Shown here piece by piece: positions 32,664-43,364 of a DNA stretch of 64,000 nt. The notes beneath the pieces are model-generated. The model had not been told where the DNA came from. It ran no database searches and saw nothing but the letters and a program-made list of their open reading frames with translations. The DNA lies in assembly GCF_034140825.1 (NCBI RefSeq), contig NC_089042.1, positions 26,131,001 through 26,195,000 on the forward strand, in the 5' to 3' direction. Positions within the stretch are counted from its first letter, which is position 1, and the number at the start of each line of letters is the position of its first letter. Position numbers and translations under genes: made by a program. Origin of the DNA: Oryza sativa Japonica Group. Taxonomy: Eukaryota; Streptophyta; Magnoliopsida; Poales; Poaceae.

Positions 32664-33309
32664 GTCTTTCCAGCAAACCACTTAACACATATAGTACAAG
32701 TTATTTTAGATAATTTGGCCTGCTCAAATAAAATCAACTATGAGCCAAATTATGACATAAAGACTGCTAAAGAGAGAATTTATAGTACAGCAATGCATGC
32801 ATACGCATCGATGCAAAGTACTAGGTGGTGTTTGGATCCAGGGACTTAACTTTAGTCCCTGTATTTAGACACTAATTTATAATATTAAATATAGACTACT
32901 TATAAAACTAATTACATAAATGAAAGCTAATTCACGAGACAATTTTTTTAAGCCTAATTAATTCATAATTAGATAATGTCTTTCCAGCAAACCACTTAAC
33001 ACATATAGTACAAGTTATTTTAGATAATTTGGCCTGCTCAAATAAAATCAACTATGAGCCAAATTATGACATAAAGACTGCTAAAGAGAGAATTTATAGT
33101 ACAGCAATGCATGCATACGCATCGATGCAAAGTATTAGGTCGATGCAAAGTATTAGGTGGTGTTTGGATCCAGGGACTTAACTTTAGTCCCTGTATTTAG
33201 ACACTAATTTATAATATTAAATATAGACTACTTATAAAACTAATTACATAAATGAAAGCTAATTCACGAGACAATTTTTTTAAGCCTAATTAATTCATAA
33301 TTAGATAAT
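32664..33309. repeat. 314-bp tandem duplication, almost identical
   Basis: Copy 1 is 32664-32977 and copy 2 is 32978-33309, both starting gtctttccagcaaaccac. Copy 2 has an extra 18 bp (a second cgatgcaaagtattaggt). The join lies inside a MITE, so copy 1 carries only its left part. Near identity implies a recent event. Confidence 0.92.
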
Positions 33310-33488
33310 GTTTATTGTAGCATCACATAGGCTAATCATGAATTAATTAGGCTCAATAGATTCGTCTCGTGAATTAGTCCAAGATTATGGATGAGTTTTA
33401 TTAATAGTCTACGTTTAATATTTATAATTAATTTCCAAACATCCGATGTGATAGGAAATTAAAAGTTTTAGTCCCATCTAAACAGGGT
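33155..33488. mobile_element. MITE related to the 28806 element
   Basis: GGTGGTGTTTGGATCC at the left and ATCTAAACAGGGTC at the right, with an internal cacgagacaa / ttcgtctcgtgaatta palindrome region and aatattaaatatagac mirrored by gtctacgtttaatattta. 334 bp. The flanks are not a clean duplication. Confidence 0.6.
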
Positions 33489-33491
33489 CTA

Positions 33492-33730
33492 CTCCCTCCG
33501 TCCCAAAAAAAGATAAACCCTGGGTTTCCATGTCCAACTTTGACTGTCCGTCTTATATAATTTTTTTTAATAATTCATATTTTTATTGTTGTTAGATGAT
33601 AAAGCATGATTAATGCTTTGTGCGTGACTTGTCTTTTTAATTTATTTTATATCTTTTTTAAATAAGACAGACGGTCAAACGTTGGACACGAAAATCAAGG
33701 TTTGTCTTTCTTTTTTTTTTACGGAGGGAG
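33492..33730. mobile_element. Stowaway-like MITE
   Basis: CTCCCTCCGTCCCAAAAAA at the left and TTTTTTTACGGAGGGAG at the right, flanked by TA. 239 bp. Confidence 0.9.
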
Positions 33731-33908
33731 TAATTAGTAACGCTTTGGAGTTCCAACCGCGGAGAGGAGAAGATCCATGATGTCTCCATACAACGCCTCT
33801 TCCAAAGCGTCGAGAATGTGAAGACGACGACGCCTGGACGCCTGGTGCGTGTCAGTGCGATTGATAGTCAAAAAACAAATGAAACGAAACTGCGGATACA
33901 CACCGGAT

Positions 33909-35514
33909 TCTAATCACTATAGAGTAAAAACATGTTAACTAAATGGTTATAAATTTTTTAAAAAATATTTGATAAAATAAATTAATATGTAATATACAAT
34001 TCTACAAACATGCATGTTCAAATTCAACTTCTACAAATATATAACTAATATAAATATTCTTATTTTTTCGTTCGTCACCTCATATGTGCGGTGATTTTTT
34101 TGTCCCCCTCGCCTCTCCTAAATCTTAGTCGGAATTCCATCACCCCGACCCAAAAAAACTTCCCAATCAGAATTCAATCAATCACACAAATAAAATAAAA
34201 TCGGAGGAAGCAATATACACACACAAATATATCAAAAAAGGATCAAAGGGGAGGTCGCCGTCGAGCCGCCACCGCCGCCGCTGGGACGCTGGCGGGCTGT
34301 CGATGCCTCCCTGGGCGCCGCAGCCCCCGCCGCTGCCGGTTGTGGGGGAGCCGCCGTCGCCGCTCACAGGGGGAGGGCGGCACCGCCACTGCTCGGGGGG
34401 GGGGGGGGGGGGCCCGCCGCCGCATCTTGGGCTCGGGGGAGGGCGCTGCCCCCGCTGCCGTTCGGGGGGAGGGCGCCGCTGCCGCCGCTTGGGCTCGGGG
34501 GGAGAGGCGGCGTCGCCGCCGCAGTCGCTCGGGGAGAGAGGCGCCGCCGCCGCCGCCGCTTTGTCACGGGAGCATCAGGGGCGCGGAGGGGAGGGCGGCG
34601 AAGCGAGAGAAGGGAGAGAAGGAAATGGGCTAGGGTTTTTGATGGCTAAGGAGAGGGAGGGGGTTTTTGTTTCCCCGATCTCGACGCTCGGCCGTCCGAT
34701 CAAAACCCTAGAGATCGGACGGCCGCCGTCAACCGGGCCGAAATGGGCCCAAGAGGGATCGAGAGCGAGGCCACTTTTCCGGCCCAAGCCTAGGTTGCGG
34801 CCTGGGGAGGGGTAGAGCGCCCGCGCATGCGCAAAAGGCCATAGGCCGACCGGCAAGGGACGAAAAGAAGTCTATTTTAGGTCCCTCGGGCCGAAGAAAA
34901 AGATTCAGAAGCATTTACAATTATAGTTATTGAATGTGTTTATTTCGAATCAAACCTAAAATGAAGGATTTTCTTTCTTTTTCCAATTAAATAATTGTTA
35001 AATGATGTTTGTATTATTAAAATTAACAATTAAGCTCTAAAAATTCCAATAAAATTCTAAAGAGCGTAACTAATCATGGAGAATTTAATAAAATTAAATT
35101 TAACCATGTTATTTTATTTCTCACATTTGCTTTACTTGTAAATTTATTTAATTATACACATACCTACTTAAAAATACCAAATATGTCAATAAATTTGTAT
35201 TTAATTAATTGCATATTTTTCTGATATGTACGCTTCCAAATTCAATATTTTTGTGCACATGTGTTATAAGTACAAAGCAATCTTAAGCATCCATGTTTGT
35301 TTGATATTCACCCGGTGCAACACACGGGCATATTTGCTAGTTATAACAAAAATAACAAAATTAATTGTTACAATTTATAGAAGTTGAATTTTAACTTGCA
35401 TGTTTATGAAGTGGTATATTACATATTGATCTATCTTATTAATTATTTTAATTTTTTTTCATAACCATTTAGATGACATGCAATAAACGGGTGGACATCC
35501 ACCTAGGTGATTAA
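33909..35514. mobile_element. Inverted-arm element split by a Helitron
   Basis: The stretch 33909-34072 and the inverse of 35341-35514 match over about 150 bp (taactaaatggttataa, tgtaatataca, acatgcatgttcaaattcaac and their inverses). The two arms were probably adjacent or near each other before the insertion of the GC-rich segment between them. The family is not certain; long AT-rich arms would fit a MULE-type MITE. Confidence 0.55.
34075..35340 (+). mobile_element. Helitron with a GC-rich captured segment
   Basis: The 3' end is typical: ttcacccggtgcaacacacgggcatatttgCTAG followed by T, with a GC hairpin just inside. The 5' end was not located with confidence and should lie shortly after 34072. 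34230-34880 is strongly GC-rich and looks like a captured gene leader; it has aaaccctag and its inverse ctagggttt (telo-box-like) at about 34703 and 34631. No intact host frame can be named. Confidence 0.55.
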
Positions 35515-35848
35515 AACAGTTTCCCGATACACACAACTATTAGTTGCTAATAATTTTATAAGCTAATGTATGAGTGATTTTGTACTACTTGGGAATTACC
35601 GGGAGATATCATATTTTTTATATAAAATTTGGTATATGAGCATCTTTGATACACTATAAAAAAGGATTTTTTTTCATACCGCTAAAAAATATTTTCACAT
35701 GCAGGTCTTTGATCCGTCTGCATCAGGTGTATGTGAAAATCACCCGAGTTCAAATCAAGAGATCGCAAAACTTAGAAAAAAAAAACATAACAGAAGAGCA
35801 GTCAACGTGGTAGCTAGAGAGCTAGTACAAGATATATAAATATTTCAG
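35515..35848. other. Short gene-free stretch downstream of a MATH-BTB gene
   Basis: AT-rich. A phrase gtgaaaatcacccgagttcaaatc near 35730 hints at an old repeat. Confidence 0.35.
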
Positions 35849-36934
35849 CTACAATTTCTCAACCCTCTTCTTCAGCTCAGCAACAATGACCGGGAATTTC
35901 TGCATGAGCAGTGCAAAACCATCGGTGAACACGGCCTTCCTGAAATTCTCCTCGACGGCAAAGAAATCGATGCACTTGTTCTTCAGCTCCGGGCAGTTGT
36001 ACATCTCGGCGCAAACCAAGATCGCGGCGACCGAATCCGGCGTCATGTTGTCCAGCAACCTCTGTCCGCACATGATCTTTAGCCTGTCCAGCGCGTACCT
36101 GTCGGCCATGGCGAGCAGGTGCTTGAAGAACACGTTCGTCGACGAGGAGCCCTGATGGAGTTTGCCGGCGTCTGCAGGCAACTCGTCCGTGTAGATGAAT
36201 CGGAGCAGAGCTCTGAATATCGCCGGCTCGATTCCCTGCAGCGTAATGCACGACGACGACGGCGAGGTGGATTCGGACTTGCAGCCAAAGAGCTCCGTCC
36301 TGAACACCGGCGACCGGGCGGCGAGCACGGCACGGTGAGCGGCGAACCTCTCGCCGCCGCCGCCGACGACGACGAAGGTGACATCCGCACCATCCTCGCT
36401 GTCCAGCAGGCCGCCGAGATGGACCCCGATGTTCGGCGGCGGCAGCGGCAATAAGCCGCCGTCGAGATGGCCGCCGGTGACCCCCGGCGACGGCAGCGGC
36501 ACACGGTTGCCGTCGCCGTCTCCGTCGTCGTCACGCAGGACGACGACGACGCACATGATCCTGACCTTGCCATCCACCACGAACACCGATGACAAATTGC
36601 TTCGCTTCACGAATCGTGGCCATCCCCACGCGGGATAGCCCGCGGGTGGGTAGACCTGCACTAACCTGTTCGATCCATCGGACGGGTTGCCGTGTTCATC
36701 CACCATGAAGGCGTCGAAGATGGCCTTGATGTTCTTGGACTTGCTGATCAGCTCGAGGTAGAGCGAGATGTAGTCGCCATTGTTGTCTGCCTTGTCGCCG
36801 CGCGGGTAGCAGTTCACCCTCCAGGTTAGCCCTCCGGCGGTGAAGAGGTCGGAGTTGATGGGATCGCCGATGGCAGAGGCGTTCGTCGCCGAGTAATCCA
36901 GTCTGAGCTCCACGAAACCGGAGGCCGGCGCCAT
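35849..36934 (-). CDS. MATH-BTB protein (complete)
   Basis: 361 residues, MAPASGFVELRLDYSATN to ELKKRVEKL*. MATH about 5-135: WRVNCYPRGDKADNNGDYIS, AIFDAFMVDEHG, PAWGWPRFVKRSNLSS, VVDGKVRIMCVVVV. An Asp/Gly-rich linker and PLPPPNIGVHLGGLL lead to the BTB (about 170-255: [40 protein letters not shown]). The BACK-like tail has CGQRLLDNMTPDS and CPELKNKCIDFF. Expected role: CUL3 adaptor, with a substrate that cannot be told from sequence. It is a sister of the broken 38449-39175 locus. Single exon, as usual for expanded monocot members. No defect seen. Confidence 0.93.
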   Translation of the reverse strand: MAPASGFVELRLDYSATNASAIGDPINSDLFTAGGLTWRVNCYPRGDKADNNGDYISLYLELISKSKNIKAIFDAFMVDEHGNPSDGSNRLVQVYPPAGYPAWGWPRFVKRSNLSSVFVVDGKVRIMCVVVVLRDDDGDGDGNRVPLPSPGVTGGHLDGGLLPLPPPNIGVHLGGLLDSEDGADVTFVVVGGGGERFAAHRAVLAARSPVFRTELFGCKSESTSPSSSCITLQGIEPAIFRALLRFIYTDELPADAGKLHQGSSSTNVFFKHLLAMADRYALDRLKIMCGQRLLDNMTPDSVAAILVCAEMYNCPELKNKCIDFFAVEENFRKAVFTDGFALLMQKFPVIVAELKKRVEKL

Positions 36935-37053
36935 GCTCGATCGATCGTGTGCTGAGATGAGACGTACGTGTGATTTCAGCAGAAAGACTGAGAAGGATAG
37001 ATAGATATCGAACGAACGCCAATGTGTATACCGTATAATGCCGATGTGATGAG

Positions 37054-37063
37054 TTATATATAT
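37054..37063 (-). promoter_or_regulatory. Possible TATA box of the 35849-36934 gene
   Basis: An ATATATATAA run about 120 bp upstream of the ATG, read on the minus strand. Placement fits a plant TATA with a leader of roughly 90 bp. Sequence-only prediction. Confidence 0.4.
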
Positions 37064-37499
37064 GTATTGTGATCTCTTTCTCTAATTTTGGATGTGTCGA
37101 TCGATTTTCTTATTGGATAGTACAAACTCCTATTTCGGTATTTCCATAATAAGAAAATCGATTTGTCGTGTCGATCGATTTTTGGATGTGTCGATCGATT
37201 TGTTGTGTCGTAGTCTTATTGGATTCGGATACATGCCCGGCACATGAACATGATAAGATGAATTTTGCAGTCCTTTAGAAAATACTTGAGATACCTAAAT
37301 TTTGCACTATAATTTTTGGTACCTTAAGAAACTTATTATAGTATCTAGAGGTATCAAATTTTACACTAGAAAATAGAAAATGCTTCTCATCGAACGTTCG
37401 AAGCAATGACAAAAATCGGACAGGCAGCCTCTGACACACATACACATATCCAAGCCTATATCTCTACCTCCAACCATATAACATGCACCTTTAACGATA

Positions 37500-37960
37500 T
37501 TTAAAACGATTTTTCTCTTAAATTACTCATCTAATCTATAATCTGATCACACCGTTGTATTCGTTGTAATTAAATCTTTACAACAAAATGTCGCATGATT
37601 ATATTCCGATAAAAAATAATCATATGTTTCAATCCATTAACACTTTTTGTTTCATACGTGATAGATACATGTTTCAATATGTGTCTTCAGCGTCTCTCCT
37701 CTCTCTCCACATGCATGCATTTTAGCTAGTTTCAAAACGATTTTTCTCTTAAATTAATTATCCAATCTACGATCCGATCACACCGTTGTATTCTTTGTAA
37801 TTAAATCTTTACAACAGGATATCGCATAATTATATTTTGATGAAAGAAAAACATATATTTCAATCCATTAACATTGGTTGTTTCATATGTGATAGCGATA
37901 TGTTTTAACGTGTATCTTCACCATGTTTCATAAACTTTTTAAATGTTTCAGTTGCTGATT
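37500..37960. repeat. 231-bp tandem duplication
   Basis: aaaacgatttttctcttaaatta occurs at 37503 and 37734. The units also share gatcacaccgttgtattc and tttcaatccattaacatt. Moderately diverged. Confidence 0.8.
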
Positions 37961-37963
37961 TTT

Positions 37964-38448
37964 TTTAACCCTATATAACTTGATATTTCACTCGTTAGTT
38001 AATTGGAACATTTGACTGACTGATTCTTTTTTTTTTTTTGCATATTGCATACGTAGGTGGTGTGATGACGCGTAAACAGTCGGGCGTCCGATATTTGGTG
38101 GAATATCGGACGTCCGACACGGAGTCGTCTCCCTAGAATATATAGCATCTCTAAGTATCTTAAGAATGATAAAAATACCCAATTGATAATATGGTCGATT
38201 CCAGGCGCCTGGTGGTATATTTGGAACCAAAGAAATGCATGAAGCTTCCAACAAACCCCAAGATCAGCTGATGAAGTAGTTGGACAAATTCTGATGAAAA
38301 GCAAGAGCATTCAGCTAGTACATATAACACCCCCAATATAATTAAACATGATAAAAAAAAACAAGTTCAAAGCCAGACATAACTTAGAAAAAAAAAACAT
38401 AACACAAGTGCAGTGAACGCGATAGAGGACTAAAAGATATATATGCAG
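37964..38448. other. Gene-free stretch
   Basis: 38060-38130 has a small palindrome (gggcgtccgatatttggtgg / tatcggacgtccg). No gene. Confidence 0.4.
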
Positions 38449-39175
38449 CTACGGTTTCACAATCCTCTTCTTCAGCTCAGCAGCTATGAGCGGGAATTTC
38501 TGCACCAGCATCGCAAAACCATCGGTGAACACGGCTCTCCTGAAATTCTCCTCGACGGCAAAGAAGTCGATGCACTTGTTCTTCAGCTCCGGGCAATCGT
38601 ATGTCTCGGCGCAAGCCAAGATTCCGGCGACTGAATCCGACGTCATGCTGTGCAACAGCCTCTGGCCACACATGAGCTTAAGCCTGTCGAGCGCGTACCT
38701 GTCAGCCATGGCGAGCAGATGCTGGAAGAACGCGCCCATCGAGGAGCCCTGATGATTGAGTTTGCCGGCGTCTGCGGCCGGCAAGTCGTCGGTGTAGATG
38801 AACCGGAGTAGAGCTCTGAACGTTGCAGCGTCGATATCTTTCAGCGTTATGCACGACGAGGTGGATTCGGACATGACGCCGAACAGCTCCGCCCTGAAGA
38901 CCGGCGACCGGGCGGCGAGCACGGCACGGTGGGCGGCGAACCTCTCGCCGTCGACGACGAAGGAGACGTCCGTCGTCCCATCCCCGCCGTTTTAGGAAGA
39001 GCGATAAGTAATCACCATTGTTGCCCTCCTTCTCGTAACCACGCGGGTAATAGTCTACACTCCAGGTGAACCCACCGGCCGAGAAGACGTCGGAGGTGAG
39101 CATGTCGCCGACGGCGTAGGCGTTGGTCGCCGAATAATCTAGTTTGAGCTCCAAAAAACCGGAGGCCGGCGCCAT
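38449..39175 (-). pseudogene. MATH-BTB pseudogene with internal deletion
   Basis: Start MAPASGFLELKLDYSATN at 39175 (an in-frame ATG at 39181 gives MNMAPAS). The first half of MATH is present up to GNNGDYLSLFLKR near 38990, then the sequence jumps to GTTDVSFVVDGERFAAHRAV of the BTB in another frame. The deletion removes the second half of MATH and the linker, about 110 codons relative to the 35849-36934 sister. From 38922 the frame ([20 protein letters not shown] to ELKKRIVKP*) is intact through BTB and the BACK-like tail. Dead as a full-length gene. Confidence 0.85.
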
Positions 39176-39181
39176 GTTCAT

Positions 39182-39830
39182 GGTGGTGGCAGATGGACAG
39201 TCTGCGAGATGGGGAGATAGATCGAAAAGCAATGTATACATATACTAATGAGTAATTATGAGTATCATTTTTCTGTTTTTTGAGATCCGTAGATCGATTC
39301 ACTTTCCTATACGGAAATATATCTAGGCCAGTTCAGATGCATAGGCGCATCACCACTGACCCATATCGATGGGACTGACTAGGTGACTAGGGCTGTGTTA
39401 GGGAGTGAGGTTGGGAACCCTCTGCTTCGCACGTAAAACGGAGCAGCGTTTAGTGTATGACTAATTAAGTATTAGCTAAAATAAATATAAAAAATAGATT
39501 AATATGATTTTTAAAGCAACTTTCATATAAAAAATTTTTATAAACCGTTTAGCAGTTTGAAAAGCATGTGCGCGGAAGAGCTGGAGAAAACTCAGCGTAG
39601 GAAGAGGAGTTTTAGGGTGAGTTTGAGATGAGGGGAAAAGAGACGATTGAGAAGATATGCAAAACGAGGTAAGCCATTAGTACAAGATTAATTGAGTATT
39701 AATTATTTCAAACTTCAAAAATGGATTAATAAGATTTTCTAAAGCAAATTACATATAGAATTTTTTTTTTGCAAAAAACACCCTATTTAGTAGATCAGCA
39801 TGCTTTCTCCAGCTGCCAAACGCAGCCTTA
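39182..39830. other. Gene-free stretch with MITE remnants
   Basis: 39430-39640 and 39650-39830 hold related phrases (gattaatatgatttttaaagca, cagtttgaaaagcatgtgcg; ttaataagattttctaaagca), typical of truncated rice MITE ends. No gene. Confidence 0.45.
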
Positions 39831-40180
39831 GAGCAGGTACAATAGCAGGCTATAAGCCAGCTATAAACATATTTTAAAGAGATAAAGGAAGAGAGAGAAG
39901 AACAATGGGCTACAGATTTGTAATCAGGCGTAGCATGAAATCCAAGACGTAATGTGTGTATGACAGGTGAGACTAGGTATTAATATTATAGCAAGTAGCT
40001 ATTGTATAAATCGGCTATTACTTCCTCTGTTTCATAACGAGAGTTATTCTAGTATTGCCCACATTTATATATATGTTAAATGATGTGAGCAATGGTAGAA
40101 TGCTTTACATTATAAAACGGAGGGAGTACATTGGCTATGATGATTTGGAGTTAATAGTGGGCTATACTATTAAAACTTGC
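39831..40180. mobile_element. Tourist-like MITE, GAGCAAGT family, with a nested Stowaway
   Basis: GAGCAGGTACAATAGCAGGC at the left, CTATACTATTAAAACTTGC at the right, TTA on both sides (39828-39830, 40181-40183). Interrupted by the Stowaway copy at 40021-40126. Confidence 0.85.
40021..40126. mobile_element. Stowaway-like MITE nested in a Tourist-like MITE
   Basis: CTTCCTCTGTTTCATAACG and ATTATAAAACGGAGGGAG, TA flanks, 106 bp. Confidence 0.85.
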
Positions 40181-40456
40181 TTAGTACTTGAGAGGGGAGG
40201 TATCAAATCTCAGCCATTGATTAAGGTTAATCGGATGGAAATGATTGATCGGTACCTGTTGCCTGTTGGTACTAACGTCGTTCCGCCGCGGGGTACCTAG
40301 TGGTTGGTAGGGCAGCTAAGTAATTTCGTTGTGTCATGGTTGACTCTGGCGATGGGTATCTCACCAAATCGGCTACAGATCAGCTCCACGGCTGCTGCTT
40401 CTTCGCTGGCTTGCAAATTGCAATCGAAGAAGAAGAAGAGGAAGACGAAGAGGAGG

Positions 40457-42631
40457 ATGGATGGCGGCGGCGGCAACTGGAGGCCCACCCAGGGGGCCGA
40501 CCCCGCCGCCGCTGGGGGCATCGATCTCAGCGCCCCCGCCCCCGCCCCCGCCGGCGGCGACTGGCGCTCCCAGCTCCAGTCTGAGGGACGCACCAGGATC
40601 GTCAACAAGATGTATCTACTCATCCCCCTTCCCTTCTATGTTCAGATGCCTCCGGTTTCTTATTAGCTTTGACATTCTTGTCTAGTTCACCTAGTCTAGA
40701 TATCCAATTGAACTCTGTTTACATTTCATCGGACACAGTTACATAGAAAAACACATACATACAGTATAGAGGTTTGCTTACCTTCGACTGGAAGATGCAC
40801 CCCTTCCCTTATGTTCAAATGGATCTTCCCTTCGAGGGGATTATGATGGCAAGGCAAACTGTTTGATGGAGAAACCACCTACCTCTCTCGTTTATTTTAC
40901 TTCTTTATGTTGGATCATGTATGTCCACTTTTGGTCATAGCCACTAGTAGTATGATATTTGAGGGACATTTAACTTTTTTTTCACTTTTAAGATGTGGCA
41001 ATTAATTATCTGCCACTCGCTGTGTATAACATGTGAGCCCTCATGTGTATATGACATGTGGATCCAGTGGCAAATCATTTATCACCCCTCGTAAGAGTGA
41101 CAAATAATTAATTATTCCGATATTTGAGCGCGTAACGTGGGCGATGCCTACTCATTTGGGGAAAATATGTAGTACAAACCACATATGTAGTGGAAACTTG
41201 GAACTACCGTTGGATCGAGAAATGGACGTCCGAGATTCGCCCACGTCACCATGAGTTAAAATTTAACTCCTAGTAAAATTTTAACTCATAAGTGAATCTG
41301 CGAGTTAAATTTTAACTCATGGTGACGTGGACGAATCTCGGACGTCCATTTCCCAATCCAACGGTAGTTTCCAAGTTTCCACTATATATGTGGTTTGCAT
41401 TACATATTTTCCCACTCATTTGTCCAACATCTTAAATGGTAGACCGACACATTATGCCTTAGGTGACAATTTTTTTTTTGCACAAAACATCTCAAAAGCA
41501 ATATATCTCTCTCTTTTTTTTTCTGCATGGGATATATTTGTCATTTACTTGCTTGTTGCAATCTATGTACAGACTGGAGACTCTGAAGAAGCATCTACCA
41601 GTATCAGGGCCTGAGGGGCTGAATGAACTTCAAAAGTTAGCAGTGCGATTTGAAGAGAAAATCTATACTGGAGCCACCAGCCGGGTACACTTAGCCTCTT
41701 GCTAACTTCCTCCGGTTGATCCAATCTTTCAGTTGTGGGGCTCAAGCATGGCATTTGGGATCTTAGTAGAAGAAATCGATCTTCAAATGTTTGCAAATAT
41801 GTCTGTTGATTTTGAAGTTTGTTAGAGTTTCACCATGAAGTATCCACTTTTTTTTTGAACCGATGGTAATATTTCACACCTCCACCAGATTATCCAAGGC
41901 TGCTGAAACTTTTTCCTTCCATTTTATCGGTAGAAAATCTCCTTTGCGCCTTAATACGGGGACTAAGACTGATTCAGTCCTATGCTAGAGGTGTTGATGT
42001 CCCCACATCATTTTTCATTAATAACATATCTCAATAGTAAATTAGTAATAATGAATTATAGAACTAAACAATATTTTTACCATGAGACTGGTTTCTCTCA
42101 TTGGCCATGTTAAAAGTACAGGAGTTGTACCTTGAGTTCTGTAAGCCCATCATTTCATCTGTTCATGCTTGTATAAATCACCTGTAAAATATTCCCTTTA
42201 TCCGAGATGAAACATCAAACAATGGTTTACTCCAGTCCTTCCTTTTGTGTTAGTACTTCATTTTGGTAAACATTTTTGTAGGAGCTTCCTTGGCTGGGTA
42301 TAGGGTTTCATAATCTCCATATTCCAATTGTTCTCCTGTTCATACTTCATCAGGCTTATTCATGCCAAAGTAGCTTGCTGTATAGATAAGAATTTGTATA
42401 ATTTAAATCATAGTATAAAAAAACGAAGCATATGTTTCAATTGTGCTAACCACCAGGATTTAGGGTGGCAAGTTATTTATTACAAAGCCAAATCTTACCA
42501 TTGTATTCTTTTGCATTACCAGTCTGATTACTTGCGGAAGTTGTCTCTAAAAATGCTCTCTTTGGAGACAAAGACTCAACAGAGTCCTGGAAACGCCCAA
42601 GTGATTCAAAACCAAAATCCCCCTGGCTCAG
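40457..42631 (+). CDS. MED15-like KIX-domain gene fragment
   Basis: Three exons: 40457-40611 (MDGGGGNWRPTQGADPAAAG to GRTRIVNK), 41573-41684 (LETLKKHLPVSGPEGLNEL to KIYTGATSR) and 42523-42631 (SDYLRKLSLKMLSLETKTQQ to QNQNPPGS). Junctions are GT-AG and in phase. This is the N-terminal KIX domain of plant Mediator subunit 15, which binds transcription activators. The long Gln-rich middle and C-terminus expected after exon 3 are absent: a donor (gtatca at 42632) leads into transposon-rich DNA with no further exon seen. Either a truncated duplicate that kept its introns or a KIX-only protein. Exon 2 lacks the usual Met before the LETLKK stretch. Intron 1 hosts a foldback element. Confidence 0.75.
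41159..41413. mobile_element. Foldback MULE-type MITE in intron 1 of the MED15-like gene
   Basis: Almost the whole 255 bp is two inverse arms (GGGAAAATATGTAGTACAAA ... and its inverse) around a small centre. The 9-bp target duplication ACTCATTTG flanks it (41150-41158, 41414-41422). Confidence 0.92.
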
Positions 42632-42732
42632 GTATCATATGACGTATATCCAATATCCGATTCTGAAATACTGGAGTAATAGTAAGATATTTGGTGGTAC
42701 CATATTTTGTTCACCTTAAGTTTTTATCTCTA

Positions 42733-43081
42733 TCTCTACTATTATAAAAATTGAAGATGTTTTTGCTGGTATTTTGGTATGTCATTCATGTTTGAGCCGG
42801 TTTTTAAATTCGTTTGCTTTTGGAAATACATATCCATGTTGAGTCGGATTTTAAGTTCGTTTACTTTTAGAAATACAAAAGGAGTCGTATAAGAAATCTC
42901 ATTAAAAATACTTGCATGTTAACTTGAGATGAATGTCAAACTCCTAATTGCAGCACATGATTTTCTAGAAAAAAAATATCTAAGCGAATTCCCACAGTAA
43001 ATTTTACCCTAGCCAAACCGTATAACAATAATAAGATTAAAATAGTATTCACCCGTTGCAACGCACGGGTATCTTTTCTAG
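42733..43081 (+). mobile_element. Short non-autonomous Helitron
   Basis: The 5' end TCTCTACTATTATAAAAATTG and the 3' end CACCCGTTGCAACGCACGGG followed by tatcttttCTAG are the rice Helitron hallmarks, inserted between A and T. 349 bp, no gene. It lies just past the last MED15-like exon. Confidence 0.9.
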
Positions 43082-43233
43082 TGTGTGTCTATATATATAT
43101 ATATATTTATGATGTAACTATATTGCATTTAATGGTGACCCATGCATGTGTGTTGACAACCCCATTTATGATAGGAAACCATCTGATGGATGCTGTCAGT
43201 GGCAAAGCTTGGGCTCTGCCATACTGGGAAGTA

Positions 43234-43330
43234 CCCCTCCGTCAAAAAAAAAAAGTCCAATTCTAGCTACGAACCTGGACATGCGTGTCCAAATTCGTAG
43301 CTAGAGTTTGCCTTTTTTTTTTGGACGGAG
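43234..43330. mobile_element. Very short Stowaway-like MITE
   Basis: CCCTCCGTCAAAAAAAAAA and TTTTTTTTTTTGGACGGAG, with inverse ctagctacgaa / ttcgtagctag inside. TA flanks, 97 bp. Confidence 0.85.
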
Positions 43331-43364
43331 TAGTACAACATTACAACAGTGCTCTCTCGTTTTA

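Noticed and set aside
34303-34815. 170-codon Gly/Arg-rich frame
   Set aside because: GC-rich captured leader inside a Helitron; no domain and no splice context.
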